From Nocardia carnea NBRC 14403 (GTDB taxonomy: Bacteria; Actinomycetota; Actinomycetes; Mycobacteriales; Mycobacteriaceae): a stretch of DNA of 33,564 bases. Each line of letters starts with the position of its first letter. Position 1 is the stretch's first letter. Positions 1 through 8,432 of this stretch are shown here, in pieces. Both the position numbers and the translations under genes were made by a program. The notes under the pieces were generated by a model that made no database searches, had not been told where the DNA came from, and worked only from the letters and a program-made list of their open reading frames with translations. The DNA lies in contig NZ_BAFV01000006.1 in assembly GCF_000308515.1 (NCBI RefSeq), positions 1 through 33,564 on the forward strand, read 5' to 3'.

Positions 1-507
1 AGGGCCGTTGCCGATCCGGGCCCGCAGCAGGTTCAGCGGATCCGATGTGTCGCGGCGGCCGCGGGGGCCGCGTCCTTCGGGGGCGGTGAGCCGGCCGGCA
101 TCGGAGCGGGTCCATTCGCGGACCGCCCACCGCTCGGCGATGGCCCATCGGCCGTCGCGCAGCTCCATCAGGTCGATATAGCGGCAGCCGCTGGTGAAAT
201 CGTCCCGTCCGGGCGCGCCCCAATGGGCCGCCGTGGAATACGATTCGCTGATCGCGACGTTTCCGTGCAGCTCCACCAGGTGGTTGCCGATGTGATGCAT
301 GGTGCCGCCGAGCGTGCGCAGTTTCGGGGCCACCCATTCGATGAATTCGTCCACTGTGCCGTCGAATCCGGTGTGGTGGTCGATCCCGCCGGGATGATAG
401 GCGCCGCGCACCAGATCGAAGTCGAGCCGGTCGATACCGCGGCAGTAGCGCAACACCACCTCGTAGATGGCCTGTTTGTGCAGTAGTTCCTGTAATGCGT
501 CGGTCAC
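1..507 (-). CDS. SnoaL-like / NTF2-fold protein, C-terminus cut by window edge
   Basis: The 169 visible codons encode a small alpha+beta cone protein of the SnoaL/NTF2 superfamily. Residues 1-30 form the usual N-terminal helix with an R-Y-C-R-G-I-D-R-L-D stretch. Then come the G-x-Y-H-P-x-G-x-x-D-H-H region, an H-H-I-G-N-H motif on the central sheet, and a W-x-I-A-E-R-W-A-V-R-E-W strand near residue 135. In this family such residues line a hydrophobic pocket, and members act as cyclases, isomerases, hydratases or dehydratases, often on steroid or polyketide substrates; the reaction here cannot be read from sequence. The GTG start is chosen because GAAGGAG sits 6 nt upstream. It begins 15 bp after the stop of the LLM oxidoreductase gene, so the two are probably co-transcribed. 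The reading frame is still open at base 1, so the end is missing. Confidence 0.8.
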   Translation of the reverse strand, partial: MTDALQELLHKQAIYEVVLRYCRGIDRLDFDLVRGAYHPGGIDHHTGFDGTVDEFIEWVAPKLRTLGGTMHHIGNHLVELHGNVAISESYSTAAHWGAPGRDDFTSGCRYIDLMELRDGRWAIAERWAVREWTRSDAGRLTAPEGRGPRGRRDTSDPLNLLRARIGNGP

Positions 508-522
508 CGGGTGCTCCTTCTG

Positions 523-1419
523 TCAGTCGTGCCCGAGCCCGACCATCCAGTCGAGCAGTTCGGGTAGCCGATCGGCTTCCCGGCCGAAAGCGGTCGGACG
601 GAAAACGACGGCTGTGGCCCCGTTGCGCCGGTACTGTTGTGCCGCCCGCGCGGTGGCGCCCAGATCGACGCTGCCGTCCGAACGCCGCACCGGGGTGAGG
701 GATACCTGGATACGGAGCGTGCCGGGGTCGCGGCCGTGCGCGGCGAACCTGTCACGCAGCAGTGCGACACTGCCGGTGAACCCGGGCAGGTCGGTGGGGT
801 TGACCGACCAGCCGTCGGCGACGCGGGCGATTCGGTCGAAGTTGCGGGGGCTCGGGCCGAGGCCGAACAGGATCGGAACCCGGTCCTGTACCGGGAACGG
901 CAGGCTGTGGAAGTTCTCGAAGGCGAAATCACGTCCCGTGAACTGTGCCGGCGCCCGGGTCCACAGTTCCCGGCATGCGCGCACCGTGTCTTCCATCCGG
1001 CCGAACCGGGCGTCGAACGGCATCCCGGTGGCGGCGTATTCCGCTTCCTGCCAGCCCACCCCGAAACCCATGGTGACCCGTCCGCGGGAGAGGCGGTCGA
1101 GGGTCGCGATCTGTTTGGCCAGCAGGGCGGCGGGCCGGACGGTGGCGATCAGTACCGACACACCCAGCTGTGCCCGCTCGGTGACGGCGGCGACGGCCGA
1201 CAGCAGCGAGATCGGTTCGTACCACGGGTGGTCGAGCGGGAACGGGAAGTTGTTCTCCTGTACGCGCTGTGCGTGGGCGTCCGCGGCGAAACCGAGGTGG
1301 TCACCGGTGGAGATCAGGTCGATACCGCGTCGATCCGCTTCGGCCGCCAAATCGGGGACACCACTGATATCGCCACCGAACAGCGCCTCGGCGCCGAGAA
1401 GGTTGAGCCCGATTTCCAT
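523..1419 (-). CDS. LLM-class F420-dependent oxidoreductase
   Basis: A 298-residue luciferase-like monooxygenase-fold (TIM barrel) protein. Visible family marks are the N-terminal M-E-I-G-L-N-L-L strand, S-T-G-D-H at about residues 37-41, the A-T-L-D-R-L-S-R-G-R-V block with G-F-G-V-G-W-Q-E-A-E-Y following, and I-L-F-G-L-G-P-S-P-R in the second half. The G-x-G-x-G-W-x-x-x-E-Y block is typical of actinobacterial deazaflavin (F420)-dependent members. They transfer hydride between F420H2 and an unknown substrate in the cytosol. Length agrees with the roughly 300-residue subfamily (TIGR03621-like, by memory). It is divergent from the acyl-CoA dehydrogenase operon and is followed by the SnoaL-like gene, suggesting a two-gene unit modifying the same substrate class. 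FMN instead of F420 cannot be excluded. Confidence 0.85.
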   Translation of the reverse strand: MEIGLNLLGAEALFGGDISGVPDLAAEADRRGIDLISTGDHLGFAADAHAQRVQENNFPFPLDHPWYEPISLLSAVAAVTERAQLGVSVLIATVRPAALLAKQIATLDRLSRGRVTMGFGVGWQEAEYAATGMPFDARFGRMEDTVRACRELWTRAPAQFTGRDFAFENFHSLPFPVQDRVPILFGLGPSPRNFDRIARVADGWSVNPTDLPGFTGSVALLRDRFAAHGRDPGTLRIQVSLTPVRRSDGSVDLGATARAAQQYRRNGATAVVFRPTAFGREADRLPELLDWMVGLGHD

Positions 1420-1556
1420 GGCCCCATCTCAGCCCGGCCGGCCCTGGAAGGGAACCGGTCTTTCCGTTGGGTGAGACCTCGGCGGGCCCGCAACCGGTTC
1501 GCGGATTAGCGTCCGGACCACGTCGCGACAGCCGTGTACGGCATAGGAGAACCACG
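1420..1556. promoter_or_regulatory. Divergent intergenic region with repeated AACCGGT
   Basis: This 137-bp gap separates two divergent operons and must hold both promoters. The palindromic-core heptamer AACCGGT occurs at 1453-1459 and 1492-1498, 39 bp apart, and could be a regulator site. No KstR-type site and no copy of the KstR2-type CAAGnnCTTG motif is present, so the left steroid-type operon may not be directly controlled by the TetR gene at 7459. The downstream gene has a good ribosome site, AGGAGA, 6 nt before its ATG. Confidence 0.4.
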
Positions 1557-2723
1557 ATGGATTTGCGGGAGTCACCCGAGCACCAGGAGCTCAGGCGGGA
1601 ATTGCGTGCCTATTTCGCAAAGCTGCTGCCCGAGGACGAGCGCCGCGCCGCCGGCGAACAGGGTGTGGGCGGCGACCGGTTCCGCGAGATCGTCGAGATG
1701 CTCGGCGCGGACGGCTGGCTCGGAATCGGCTGGCCGGTGGAGTTCGGCGGTCAGGGCCGTTCCATCGAGGAGCAGTTCGTCTTCTTCGACGAGGTCCAGC
1801 GGGCCGGGCTGCCGTTTCCGTTCGTCACCGTCAACACGGTGGGCCCGACCCTGCAGAAATACGGCACCGACGAACAGAAGGCGAAATACCTGCCCGGAAT
1901 CCTGTCCGGCGATATCGTTTTCGCCATCGGCTACACCGAACCCGGCGCCGGCACCGATCTGGCGTCGCTGGAAACCCGCGCGGTGCGTGACGGCGACGAC
2001 TGGGTGGTGGACGGCAACAAGATCTTCACCTCCGGCGCGAATACCGCCGACTATGTCTGGCTGGCCTGCCGTACCGATCCGGAAGCCCCGAAGCACCGGG
2101 GCATCTCGATTCTCATCGTGCCGACCAGCGCCCCGGGTTTCTCGTGGTCGCCGATCCATACCGTCGGCGGCCTGACGGTCACCTCCACCTACTACTCCGG
2201 TATCCGTGTCGGCGCGGACGCCGTGGTGGGTGAGCCGAACGGCGGTTGGCGGCTGATCACCGCGCAGCTCAACCACGAACGTATCGGGCTGGCCGCGCTG
2301 GGTGGGCGCACCGAAGGCCTGTGGCATCAGGTCCTGGATTGGGCCCGCGAGACGGGTGCGATCGACATACCGTGGGTGCGGCAGGAATTCGCACGTACCC
2401 ACGCGAAGCTGGTGGCGATGCGGTTGATGAACTGGAAGATGACCGCCGCCGTTGCGGCCGATACCCTCTCCGGTGCGGACGCGGGCGCCACGAAGGTGTT
2501 CGGCACCGAAACCCATATCGACGTGTACCGGACCCTGCTCGGCATCCTCGGCGCCGCGGGCCGGATCCGCCCGGGAAGCCCGGGCGCGGTCCTGGCCGGG
2601 CAGATCGAGCAGATCTCCCGGCAAGGGGTGGTCAACACCTTCGGTGGTGGGGTCAACGAGGTGCTGCGCGATATGGTCGCCACCCTGGGATTGGGGACCG
2701 TCAAGGCGGCCCGCGGCCGATGA
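1557..2723 (+). CDS. fadE29: Acyl-CoA dehydrogenase, FadE29-like subunit
   Basis: A 388-residue acyl-CoA dehydrogenase that closely follows my memory of M. tuberculosis FadE29 (387 residues) along its length. It has the flavin/substrate signature I-G-Y-T-E-P-G-A-G-T-D-L-A-S-L at residues 124-138 and the characteristic F-G-G-G-V-N-E-V-L-R-D-M tail motif from residue 362. In the steroid-degrading FadE28-FadE29 pair the enzyme is an alpha2-beta2 heterotetramer that desaturates the CoA-activated C3 side chain of a 26-carbon-lost cholesterol intermediate. At the tail-motif position a simple MCAD-type enzyme would carry its Glu-Gly-Thr; here it is Gly-Gly-Gly, consistent with a heteromeric enzyme. 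ATG 1557 is preferred over upstream in-frame starts because of AGGAGA 6 nt before it. The stop overlaps the next start (ATGA). It may be a paralogue acting on a related steroid rather than cholesterol. Confidence 0.9.
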   Translation: MDLRESPEHQELRRELRAYFAKLLPEDERRAAGEQGVGGDRFREIVEMLGADGWLGIGWPVEFGGQGRSIEEQFVFFDEVQRAGLPFPFVTVNTVGPTLQKYGTDEQKAKYLPGILSGDIVFAIGYTEPGAGTDLASLETRAVRDGDDWVVDGNKIFTSGANTADYVWLACRTDPEAPKHRGISILIVPTSAPGFSWSPIHTVGGLTVTSTYYSGIRVGADAVVGEPNGGWRLITAQLNHERIGLAALGGRTEGLWHQVLDWARETGAIDIPWVRQEFARTHAKLVAMRLMNWKMTAAVAADTLSGADAGATKVFGTETHIDVYRTLLGILGAAGRIRPGSPGAVLAGQIEQISRQGVVNTFGGGVNEVLRDMVATLGLGTVKAARGR

Positions 2724-3655
2724 CTGTACTCGATACCCTCAACACCCTGGTCGGCCGCGAACTGCAGCCCACCACCTGGGCGCCGGACCCGGTGAACACC
2801 GCCATGATCCGGCACTGGGTGGAAGCCATGGGTGATACCAACCCGATCTACCTCGACGACGACGCCGCCCGCGCCACCGGCCGTGACGGCCTCATCGCAC
2901 CACCCACGATGGTGCAGGCGTGGACGATGCGGGGATACGCGGCGACCGCCGCCGGCAGCACTGCCTCCGAGGTCGGCGCCCAGCTGCTGGACACCCTGGC
3001 CGAGGCCGGGTTCACCTCGGTGGTCGCCACCGATTCCGAACAGGAGTATTTCGCCGAACTGCGTCCCGGCACCCGGATCAATGTCACCGAAGTGATCGAA
3101 TCGATCTCCCCGGAGAAGAACACCGCGCTCGGGCCCGGGCATTTCGTGACAACAGTCAAAACGTACCGGGACGACGACGGCGCGGTCGTCGCCACCCAGC
3201 GGTGGCGCACGCTGCGGTTCCGGCCCGCGGCGCAGGGAACTGCCCGCGAGCGACGGCCACGCCCGGCGATCAACCAGGACAACGCCTTCTGGTTCGCGGC
3301 CGCCAAGGAGCATCGCCTGGTGATCCAGCGCTGCGTATCCTGCGGGACACTGCGGCACCCGACCGGACCGATGTGCGGGCACTGCCGATCACTGGACTGG
3401 GACACCATCGACGCCTGCGGCCGCGGCGTCGTCTACAGCTTCGTGGTCAACCACCATCCGCGGCTCGACGCCTTCGACTACCCGCTGATCGTCGCGGTCA
3501 TCGAACTCGAGGAGGGCACCCGGCTGGTCGCGAACATGGTCGGTGCCGACCCCGGCGAGGTACGGGTCGATATGCCGGTGGAACTGGACTGGATCGACGC
3601 CGACCCGGAGTTGACGCTGCCCGCGTTCCGTCCGGTCATACGCGAGGAGAACTGA
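2720..3655 (+). CDS. chsH2: MaoC-like / DUF35 two-domain protein, ChsH2-like
   Basis: A 311-residue fusion, the same length as I recall for mycobacterial ChsH2. Residues 1 to about 160 are a hot-dog MaoC-like domain (W-V-E-A-M-G-D-T-N-P-I-Y near the start, then A-P-P-T-M-V). Residues from about 185 are a DUF35 unit: a rubredoxin-type zinc ribbon with C205, C208, C219 and C222 followed by an OB-fold with Y-S-F-V-V-N-H-H. In the known system the MaoC part pairs with ChsH1 to hydrate the enoyl-CoA made by FadE28-FadE29, and the DUF35 part docks the Ltp2 aldolase. All those partners lie next to it here. Start and stop overlap both neighbours by 4 and 1 nt, showing translational coupling. Confidence 0.9.
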   Translation: MTVLDTLNTLVGRELQPTTWAPDPVNTAMIRHWVEAMGDTNPIYLDDDAARATGRDGLIAPPTMVQAWTMRGYAATAAGSTASEVGAQLLDTLAEAGFTSVVATDSEQEYFAELRPGTRINVTEVIESISPEKNTALGPGHFVTTVKTYRDDDGAVVATQRWRTLRFRPAAQGTARERRPRPAINQDNAFWFAAAKEHRLVIQRCVSCGTLRHPTGPMCGHCRSLDWDTIDACGRGVVYSFVVNHHPRLDAFDYPLIVAVIELEEGTRLVANMVGADPGEVRVDMPVELDWIDADPELTLPAFRPVIREEN

Positions 3656-4761
3656 TGGATTTCGCCTTCACCGAAGAGCAGACCGCGATCCGCGATCTGG
3701 CCGCCGACATCTTCACCGGCAAGTCGGGCCCGGACCGCGTCCGGGCCGTCGAGGCCTCCGGCGAACGGATCGACCGGGACCTGTGGCGTGAGCTCGCGCG
3801 TGCGGGTCTGGTGGGGATCGCCCTACCTGCCGAATCCGGCGGCGGCGGGCTCGGTTTCACCGAACTCTGTGTGCTGCTCGAACAGCAGGGCCGCAGCGTC
3901 GCCCCGGTACCGTTGTGGGAGACGGCGCTCGCCGCCGCCGCAATCGCCGAATTCGGCACCCCCGAGCAGCAGCGCAGTTATGTGGCGCCGACGGCGGCCG
4001 GCGAGCTGTTCCTCACCGTCGGGCTGGAGGAGTTCGGCCCTGCCGACCCGACGGCACCCGAGACGTCGGCACACCGATCCGCCGACGGAACATGGGTGGT
4101 GACCGGCGCGAAAGCGGTGGTCCCGGCGGCGCATATCGCCACTCGGGTCGTGGTCTCGGCCGCGACCCCGACCGGACCCGGGCTGTTCCTGGTCGACCCC
4201 GCCGGCGCAGGCGTCCGGGCCGAGACCAACGAAACCACCACCCGCGCGCTCGCAGCGAATCTCACCTTCGACAACGCCCCGGCCGAACACCTCGCCGACG
4301 GAGATTCCGTGCAGTGGCTGGTCTCGCGCGCCGAGGTCGCACTGGCGGCGCTACAGGCCGGCGTGGGTGCCGCCGCGACGGCGCAGGCGGTGACCTACCT
4401 CAACGAGCGCCGCCAGTTCGGGCGCCCGCTGTCGACCTTCCAGGCTGTGAGTCACCAACTGGCCGACTGCTATATCGATCTCGAGGCGATGCAGGTCACG
4501 CTGTGGCAGGCGGCATGGCTGCTCGGTAACGGCGAGGACCCCGGCACAGCGGTGCTGGTGGCCAAATGGTGGGCCACCGACGGCGGGCAACGCGTGGTGC
4601 ATCGCGTCCAGCATGTGCACGGCGGGATCGGGGTGGATATCGACTACCCCGTGCACCGGTATCTGCTGTGGGGTAAGCAGATCGCCGCGACCCTCGGGGC
4701 CGCGAGCGCCGACCTCGCCCGCCTCGGCGATCTGCTCGCCCGCCCGGAGGCGGTGGTATGA
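3655..4761 (+). CDS. fadE28: Acyl-CoA dehydrogenase, FadE28-like subunit
   Basis: A 368-residue acyl-CoA dehydrogenase of the second, more divergent subunit type. It opens with [15 protein letters not shown] and contains [14 protein letters not shown], the FAD adenine-binding helix motif, and H-V-H-G-G-I-G at residues 320-326, the usual FAD pyrophosphate-binding motif. The middle beta-barrel lacks the T-E-P-x-A-G-T/S-D signature seen in the 1557 gene, where a degraded [10 protein letters not shown] stands instead. Loss of that motif in one subunit is what a heterotetramer with one active site per dimer predicts. It shares a TGATG junction with the preceding stop. In mycobacteria fadE28 precedes fadE29, whereas here the two flank the chsH2-like gene. 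Confidence 0.88.
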   Translation: MDFAFTEEQTAIRDLAADIFTGKSGPDRVRAVEASGERIDRDLWRELARAGLVGIALPAESGGGGLGFTELCVLLEQQGRSVAPVPLWETALAAAAIAEFGTPEQQRSYVAPTAAGELFLTVGLEEFGPADPTAPETSAHRSADGTWVVTGAKAVVPAAHIATRVVVSAATPTGPGLFLVDPAGAGVRAETNETTTRALAANLTFDNAPAEHLADGDSVQWLVSRAEVALAALQAGVGAAATAQAVTYLNERRQFGRPLSTFQAVSHQLADCYIDLEAMQVTLWQAAWLLGNGEDPGTAVLVAKWWATDGGQRVVHRVQHVHGGIGVDIDYPVHRYLLWGKQIAATLGAASADLARLGDLLARPEAVV

Positions 4762-5172
4762 GAGTGGCGGCGGATATCACGGTGGGCGAGGTTCTTCCGG
4801 AACTCGACATCCCGCTCACCCGCACCCTGATCGTGTCGACGGCCATCGCGAGCCGCGACTACCAGGACGTCCACCACGACCCGGACCTGGCGGTCGAACG
4901 CGGCTCGAAGGATGTTATTCATGAACATCCTCACCACCAACGGGCTGGTGGGCCGCTATGTCACCGACTGGGCGGGGCCGCGGGCGTCGTTGCGTAAGGT
5001 CGCCATCCGGCTCGGCGCCCCCAACTATCCCGGCGACACGATGACGCTCAGCGGCGAGGTGACCGATATCGCCGAGGGGGTGGTGTCGGTGCAGGTCCGC
5101 GGCGCCAACAGCCTGGGCGACCATGTACGCGGCCTCGTCACCGTCACCTTCGTGAAAGGAAATGCGCGATGA
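4758..5172 (+). pseudogene. chsH1: ChsH1-like MaoC hydratase with a +1 frameshift
   Basis: Two adjacent frames together give one small hot-dog hydratase of about 137 residues. Frame one starts at ATG 4758, overlapping the previous stop, and carries the R-hydratase dyad D34-x4-H39 in a D-Y-Q-D-V-H-H-D-P context. It stays homologous up to K-D at codons 51-52, then runs out of register to a stop at 4995-4997. Homology resumes in the +1 frame at F-M-N-I-L-T-T-N-G (TTC at 4918) and runs to the stop at 5170-5172. Between them the four bases GTTA (4914-4917) occupy the space of one codon. The catalytic dyad is thus cut from the C-terminal half. GAAGGA at 4907-4912 lies 8 nt before ATG 4921, so re-initiation is conceivable. 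A real loss, a sequencing error or frameshifting cannot be told apart here. Confidence 0.85.
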
Positions 5173-6347
5173 CAGCAGGCGCACTGTCCGGCGCGGCCGC
5201 CGTCGTCGGTATCGGCGCGACCGAGTTCTCCAAGAATTCCGGCCGCAGTGAACTGCAGTTGGCCTGTGAAGCGATCGTCGCGGCGCTCGCCGACGCCGGT
5301 ATCGACCCTTCCGAAGTGGACGGCCTCGCCACCTACACCGCCGAAACGAACGGTGAGGTACTCGTCGCCCGCAACTGCGGGCTGGGGGAGCTGACGTTCT
5401 TCTCTCGCGTCGGCTACGGTGGCGGCGCCGCGTGCGCCACGGTGCAGCAGGCGGCGATGGCGGTGGCCACCGGGGTCGCGGAGGTCGTCGTCTGCTATCG
5501 GGCGTTCAACGAACGTTCCGGAGTCCGCTTCGGTCTCGGCCAGCACGACCGGCCGATGGACAGCACCGCCGACCGGGCGGCGTACGCATGGCTGACCCCG
5601 CAGGGACTGTCCACTCCCGCCCAGTGGGTGGCGATGTTCGCCCGGCGGTATATGCATCAGTACGGCGCCACCAGCGAAGATTTCGGCCGGGTCGCCGTGG
5701 CCGCCCGCGCATTCGCCGCGAACAATCCGAACGCGTGGTTCTACCGGCGGCCGATCACGCTCGCCGATCACCAGAATTCCCGCTGGATCGCCGAACCCCT
5801 GCATCTGCTGGACTGCTGCCAGGAAACCGACGGCGGTCAAGCCCTCGTCGTCGTCTCCGCCGAACGCGCCCGCACCCTCACCCACACACCGGCGCTGATC
5901 AAAGGCGCGGCGCAGGGCAGTGGTAAGGACCAGCACATGATGACGAGCTACTACCGGCCCGATATCACCCGCATTCCCGAAATGGGTCTGGTCGGCCGGC
6001 AACTCTACGGGCAGAGCGGCCTGCAACCCGCCGATATCGACGCCGCGATCCTCTACGACCACTTCACGCCGCTGGTGCTCCCGCAGCTCGAAGAACTCGG
6101 TTTCTGCGCGCCCGGGGAGGCGAAGGATTTCATCGCCGACGGCCACCTCGAACTCGGTGGCCGGCTGCCGGCAAACACGCACGGGGGTCAGGTCGGGGAG
6201 GCTTATCTGCACGGCGTCAACGGGATCGCGGAGGCCGTGCGGCTGCTGCGCGGTACGTCGGCGAACCAGCCTGCCGGTGTGGAGAATGTCCTGGTCACGG
6301 CGGGAACCGCGGTGCCGACGAGTGGTCTGGTGCTCGGTGTCGCGTGA
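5169..6347 (+). CDS. ltp2: Ltp2-like thiolase-superfamily aldolase (lipid-transfer type)
   Basis: A 392-residue thiolase-fold protein of the SCP-x/lipid-transfer class. In the cholesterol pathway Ltp2 performs a retro-aldol cleavage of the hydroxylated C3 side chain, releasing propionyl-CoA and a 17-keto steroid. It works only in complex with the DUF35 domain of ChsH2. The two tyrosines that I recall as essential in the mycobacterial enzyme (near 294 and 344) correspond well to Y296 in I-L-Y-D-H-F-T and Y346 in G-E-A-Y-L-H-G, with the same spacing of 50. The G-G-x-x-x-N-T-H-G-G-Q motif just before Y346 is also typical. ATG 5169 overlaps the preceding stop. Given the cassette, assignment is strong; the exact steroid is unknown. 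Confidence 0.9.
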   Translation: MTAGALSGAAAVVGIGATEFSKNSGRSELQLACEAIVAALADAGIDPSEVDGLATYTAETNGEVLVARNCGLGELTFFSRVGYGGGAACATVQQAAMAVATGVAEVVVCYRAFNERSGVRFGLGQHDRPMDSTADRAAYAWLTPQGLSTPAQWVAMFARRYMHQYGATSEDFGRVAVAARAFAANNPNAWFYRRPITLADHQNSRWIAEPLHLLDCCQETDGGQALVVVSAERARTLTHTPALIKGAAQGSGKDQHMMTSYYRPDITRIPEMGLVGRQLYGQSGLQPADIDAAILYDHFTPLVLPQLEELGFCAPGEAKDFIADGHLELGGRLPANTHGGQVGEAYLHGVNGIAEAVRLLRGTSANQPAGVENVLVTAGTAVPTSGLVLGVA

Positions 6348-6494
6348 GGGTCGTGCCCGGCCGGAGCGGTCGTCGCGGCCGGGCCCCTGCCGGCTGCGTT
6401 CCCGCTCGCCGGGAAACGCCGGGACGCCGGGATGCGAATGGCGTAGGCACAGCGAGCACCCAGTCCGCTCACACAGCACCCCGGAGAGACCGCA

Positions 6495-7211
6495 ATGAGT
6501 GACGACCCGCCCGCCCGTCCCACCGTGCGCACCGCGGCCGACAGGACCGTGCTGACCTCGGCACCCCGGGATACACCGGTCGACCGCGCGACAGCGGCCG
6601 CGCGGCGGGTGATCGACGCATTGCTGCGCACCGACCGCGCGAACGCGAACCTCGATCGGGTGGCCGAGGAGCTGGACAGTATCGCCGACCATCTCGAGCA
6701 GCACGCTCCGGAAGTGGCCGAACGACTGGTGGACATGTGGCACGGTGAGGGTGTCACACGTCATGACCCGGTCACCGGTCCCGAGAACGCGATCGCACCG
6801 CCTCTGGTGCTCACCGGCCGCGCCGACGGGTCGGTCGACGGTGTGGTCACCCTGACCATCCCGTATCAGGGCCCGCCGGGGCATGTGCACGGGGGAGTGT
6901 CGGCTCAACTGCTCGATCACACGCTCGGGGTTGCCAATACGTGGGCCGGCAGCAACGGTCCCACCGCGCAGTTGAATGTGCGGTATCACCGCCCGACACC
7001 GTTGTTCGTGCCGCTCACCGTGAGCGGCAGGCTGGTGTCGCGGAACGGCAACAAGATCAATTCCGTCGGTGCGATCCACACCGCCGATGGTGAGCTGTGT
7101 GTCTCCGCGGAGGGTCTGTTCATCGATAAGACCGTCACGCGTCCCCGCGCGGCAGGAGAGCCGGTACTCCGCTGGACTGCGCCTGGGTCGCTCGGCCGGG
7201 TGGGTGAGTAA
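6495..7211 (+). CDS. PaaI-family hot-dog thioesterase
   Basis: A 238-residue protein with a C-terminal hot-dog domain of about residues 95-215. The active-site helix reads G-H-V-H-G-G-V-S-A-Q-L-L-D-H-T-L-G, the standard PaaI/4-HBT-like motif with the nucleophile-activating acid (D) on the long helix, followed by L-N-V-R-Y-H-R-P-T-P. Such enzymes hydrolyse acyl-CoA thioesters in the cytosol. The N-terminal 90 residues are charged, probably helical and unassigned. The start has GGAGAG 6 nt upstream. It lies 147 bp after ltp2 and could be in the same transcript, where it might release CoA from stalled steroid-CoA intermediates; this is inference. Confidence 0.82.
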   Translation: MSDDPPARPTVRTAADRTVLTSAPRDTPVDRATAAARRVIDALLRTDRANANLDRVAEELDSIADHLEQHAPEVAERLVDMWHGEGVTRHDPVTGPENAIAPPLVLTGRADGSVDGVVTLTIPYQGPPGHVHGGVSAQLLDHTLGVANTWAGSNGPTAQLNVRYHRPTPLFVPLTVSGRLVSRNGNKINSVGAIHTADGELCVSAEGLFIDKTVTRPRAAGEPVLRWTAPGSLGRVGE

Positions 7212-7249
7212 TCCGATGCACGGCTGAACCGCCCGCCCTGCGGCCCGTC

Positions 7250-7283
7250 GAGCCGGGGCGTCACTCCGGCCCCTCGGCTTTCT
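7250..7283 (+). terminator. Hairpin with short T-rich tail between convergent genes
   Basis: AGCCGGGGC at 7251-7259 can pair with GCCCCTCGGCT at 7269-7279, with one bulged base and a loop of about nine, and is followed by TTCTC. It lies between the convergent thioesterase and TetR genes, where a terminator is expected. The T-tract is weak, so this is only a likely call. Confidence 0.4.
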
Positions 7284-7458
7284 CGAAGGAGTTCGAGGGC
7301 GGTCTCGCGCGGGGTGGATACATGGCGGGTCGAAATCGGAGATACCCCGCCCCGCGGGGGCAAGCGGTGGCCCGTCGGTGACCGGACGACCGGCGTCCTC
7401 GGATAGCGTGGCCGCAGAGGGGCGCAGACGCAGGATGAAGTGACCGTCAGGGAGCTTG

Positions 7459-8187
7459 TCAGCCTCGCTGTAGGCGTAACTCCCGGACGGCTTCCTCGAG
7501 TTCGCGGATATTTCGCTGTAGGTCGATGAGTGCCGGCTCGCTGTCGGTCTTCTCCGTCGCGGGTCGAACGGCCACAACATCGGGGGCGGTTACGGCCGAC
7601 TCCAGGGCCGGACCCGCGGTGGCGAAACCGTCGAGGAAGACCGCGATCAGATCGTGGCGCAGCCGGTCGGCACTGGTCGCCAGGGAGTCCCGGTGGAAAC
7701 GGACGGTGAACCACACCGATTCGCGCAGCATCCGGTGGAAGTGGTGCGGGTCCACATCGGTCCGGAATTCCCCGGTGTCGATACCGCGGGCGATCGCATC
7801 GGCCCAGTACTGGTTGGCGCGGCGTACGGCGGTGGCGATCCGGCTGTCGGCGGGTTGGGACGAGAGCGTGCTCTCGTTCTGATAGATCTCTGTCGCGTAG
7901 GGGTGGTCGGTGGCCGATTCGAAGGAGACCGCGACCATTCGGTCGAGCCGCTCGCGTGCGGTTTCGCCGGGGACGAGCGCGGCTTCGTAGCGGTCGTTGA
8001 GATCGTCGATGAAGGTGGTGACGATTTCGAAGACGATCGCATGTTTGGAGGCGAAATGGTGGTAGAGGCTGCCCGAAAGGATCCCGACTTCGTCGGCGAT
8101 ATCGCGCACGGTGGTGCGGGCGACACCGCGTTCGCTGAACAGTTTCGCGGCGTGGAACAGGATGGCCTCTTTCCGAGTGGGTGACAC
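7459..8187 (-). CDS. KstR2-like TetR-family repressor
   Basis: A 242-residue TetR regulator. The helix-turn-helix T-T-V-R-D-I-A-D-E-V-G-I-L-S-G-S-L-Y-H-H (residues about 25-44) is almost identical to my memory of mycobacterial KstR2, and L-Y-H-H-F-A-S-K continues it. KstR2 represses genes for the late steps of steroid ring C/D breakdown and is released by a CoA thioester of the HIP ring remnant. The ligand domain continues with typical alpha-helical sequence, ending in a C-terminal extension with a likely coiled coil (last about 25 residues, L-Q-R-N-I-R-E-L-E-E-A). The GTG start is selected by GAGGAG about 7 nt upstream. A perfect KstR2-type operator lies 38 bp upstream of the start, so autoregulation is likely. 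It may be a paralogue with a different ligand. Confidence 0.88.
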   Translation of the reverse strand: MSPTRKEAILFHAAKLFSERGVARTTVRDIADEVGILSGSLYHHFASKHAIVFEIVTTFIDDLNDRYEAALVPGETARERLDRMVAVSFESATDHPYATEIYQNESTLSSQPADSRIATAVRRANQYWADAIARGIDTGEFRTDVDPHHFHRMLRESVWFTVRFHRDSLATSADRLRHDLIAVFLDGFATAGPALESAVTAPDVVAVRPATEKTDSEPALIDLQRNIRELEEAVRELRLQRG

Positions 8188-8224
8188 CTGTCGTCTCCTC
8201 GTGTGCCGTGTTGTCCGGTTCCTG

Positions 8225-8242
8225 ATCAAGCACTTGCTTGAT
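8225..8242. promoter_or_regulatory. KstR2-type operator, perfect 18-bp palindrome
   Basis: ATCAAGCA-CT-TGCTTGAT is a perfect inverted repeat with 8-bp arms. Its left 14 bases (8225-8238) fit the published KstR2 consensus AnCAAGnnCTTGnT at every fixed position. It lies 38 bp before the TetR start. On the minus strand a possible -10 box TAACCT (8252-8247) sits just outside it, placing the operator over the expected transcription start. Confidence 0.75.
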
Positions 8243-8432
8243 TCGAAGGTTACACGACCGCGCAGACCTGCATATCCGCACGCGGGGCGGGTCGGGGTGC
8301 GGTAACCCGCAGGGGGAACCGTCTTCCATGTAATAGCTGCTTGCTCTGACGGTATGCGAGTTGGCTTGTTGCAGTGGAGTCTTCCGGTACCGCGTGCTTC
8401 GCGCATTCGGGGAGGGATATCCCGGCAAACCG

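Noticed and set aside
5025..7580. An 851-codon open frame on the minus strand opposite ltp2 and the thioesterase gene
   Set aside because: It is a shadow of strongly supported + strand genes; its Arg/Gly/Pro-rich sequence shows no family features and GC-rich DNA gives long antisense frames by chance.
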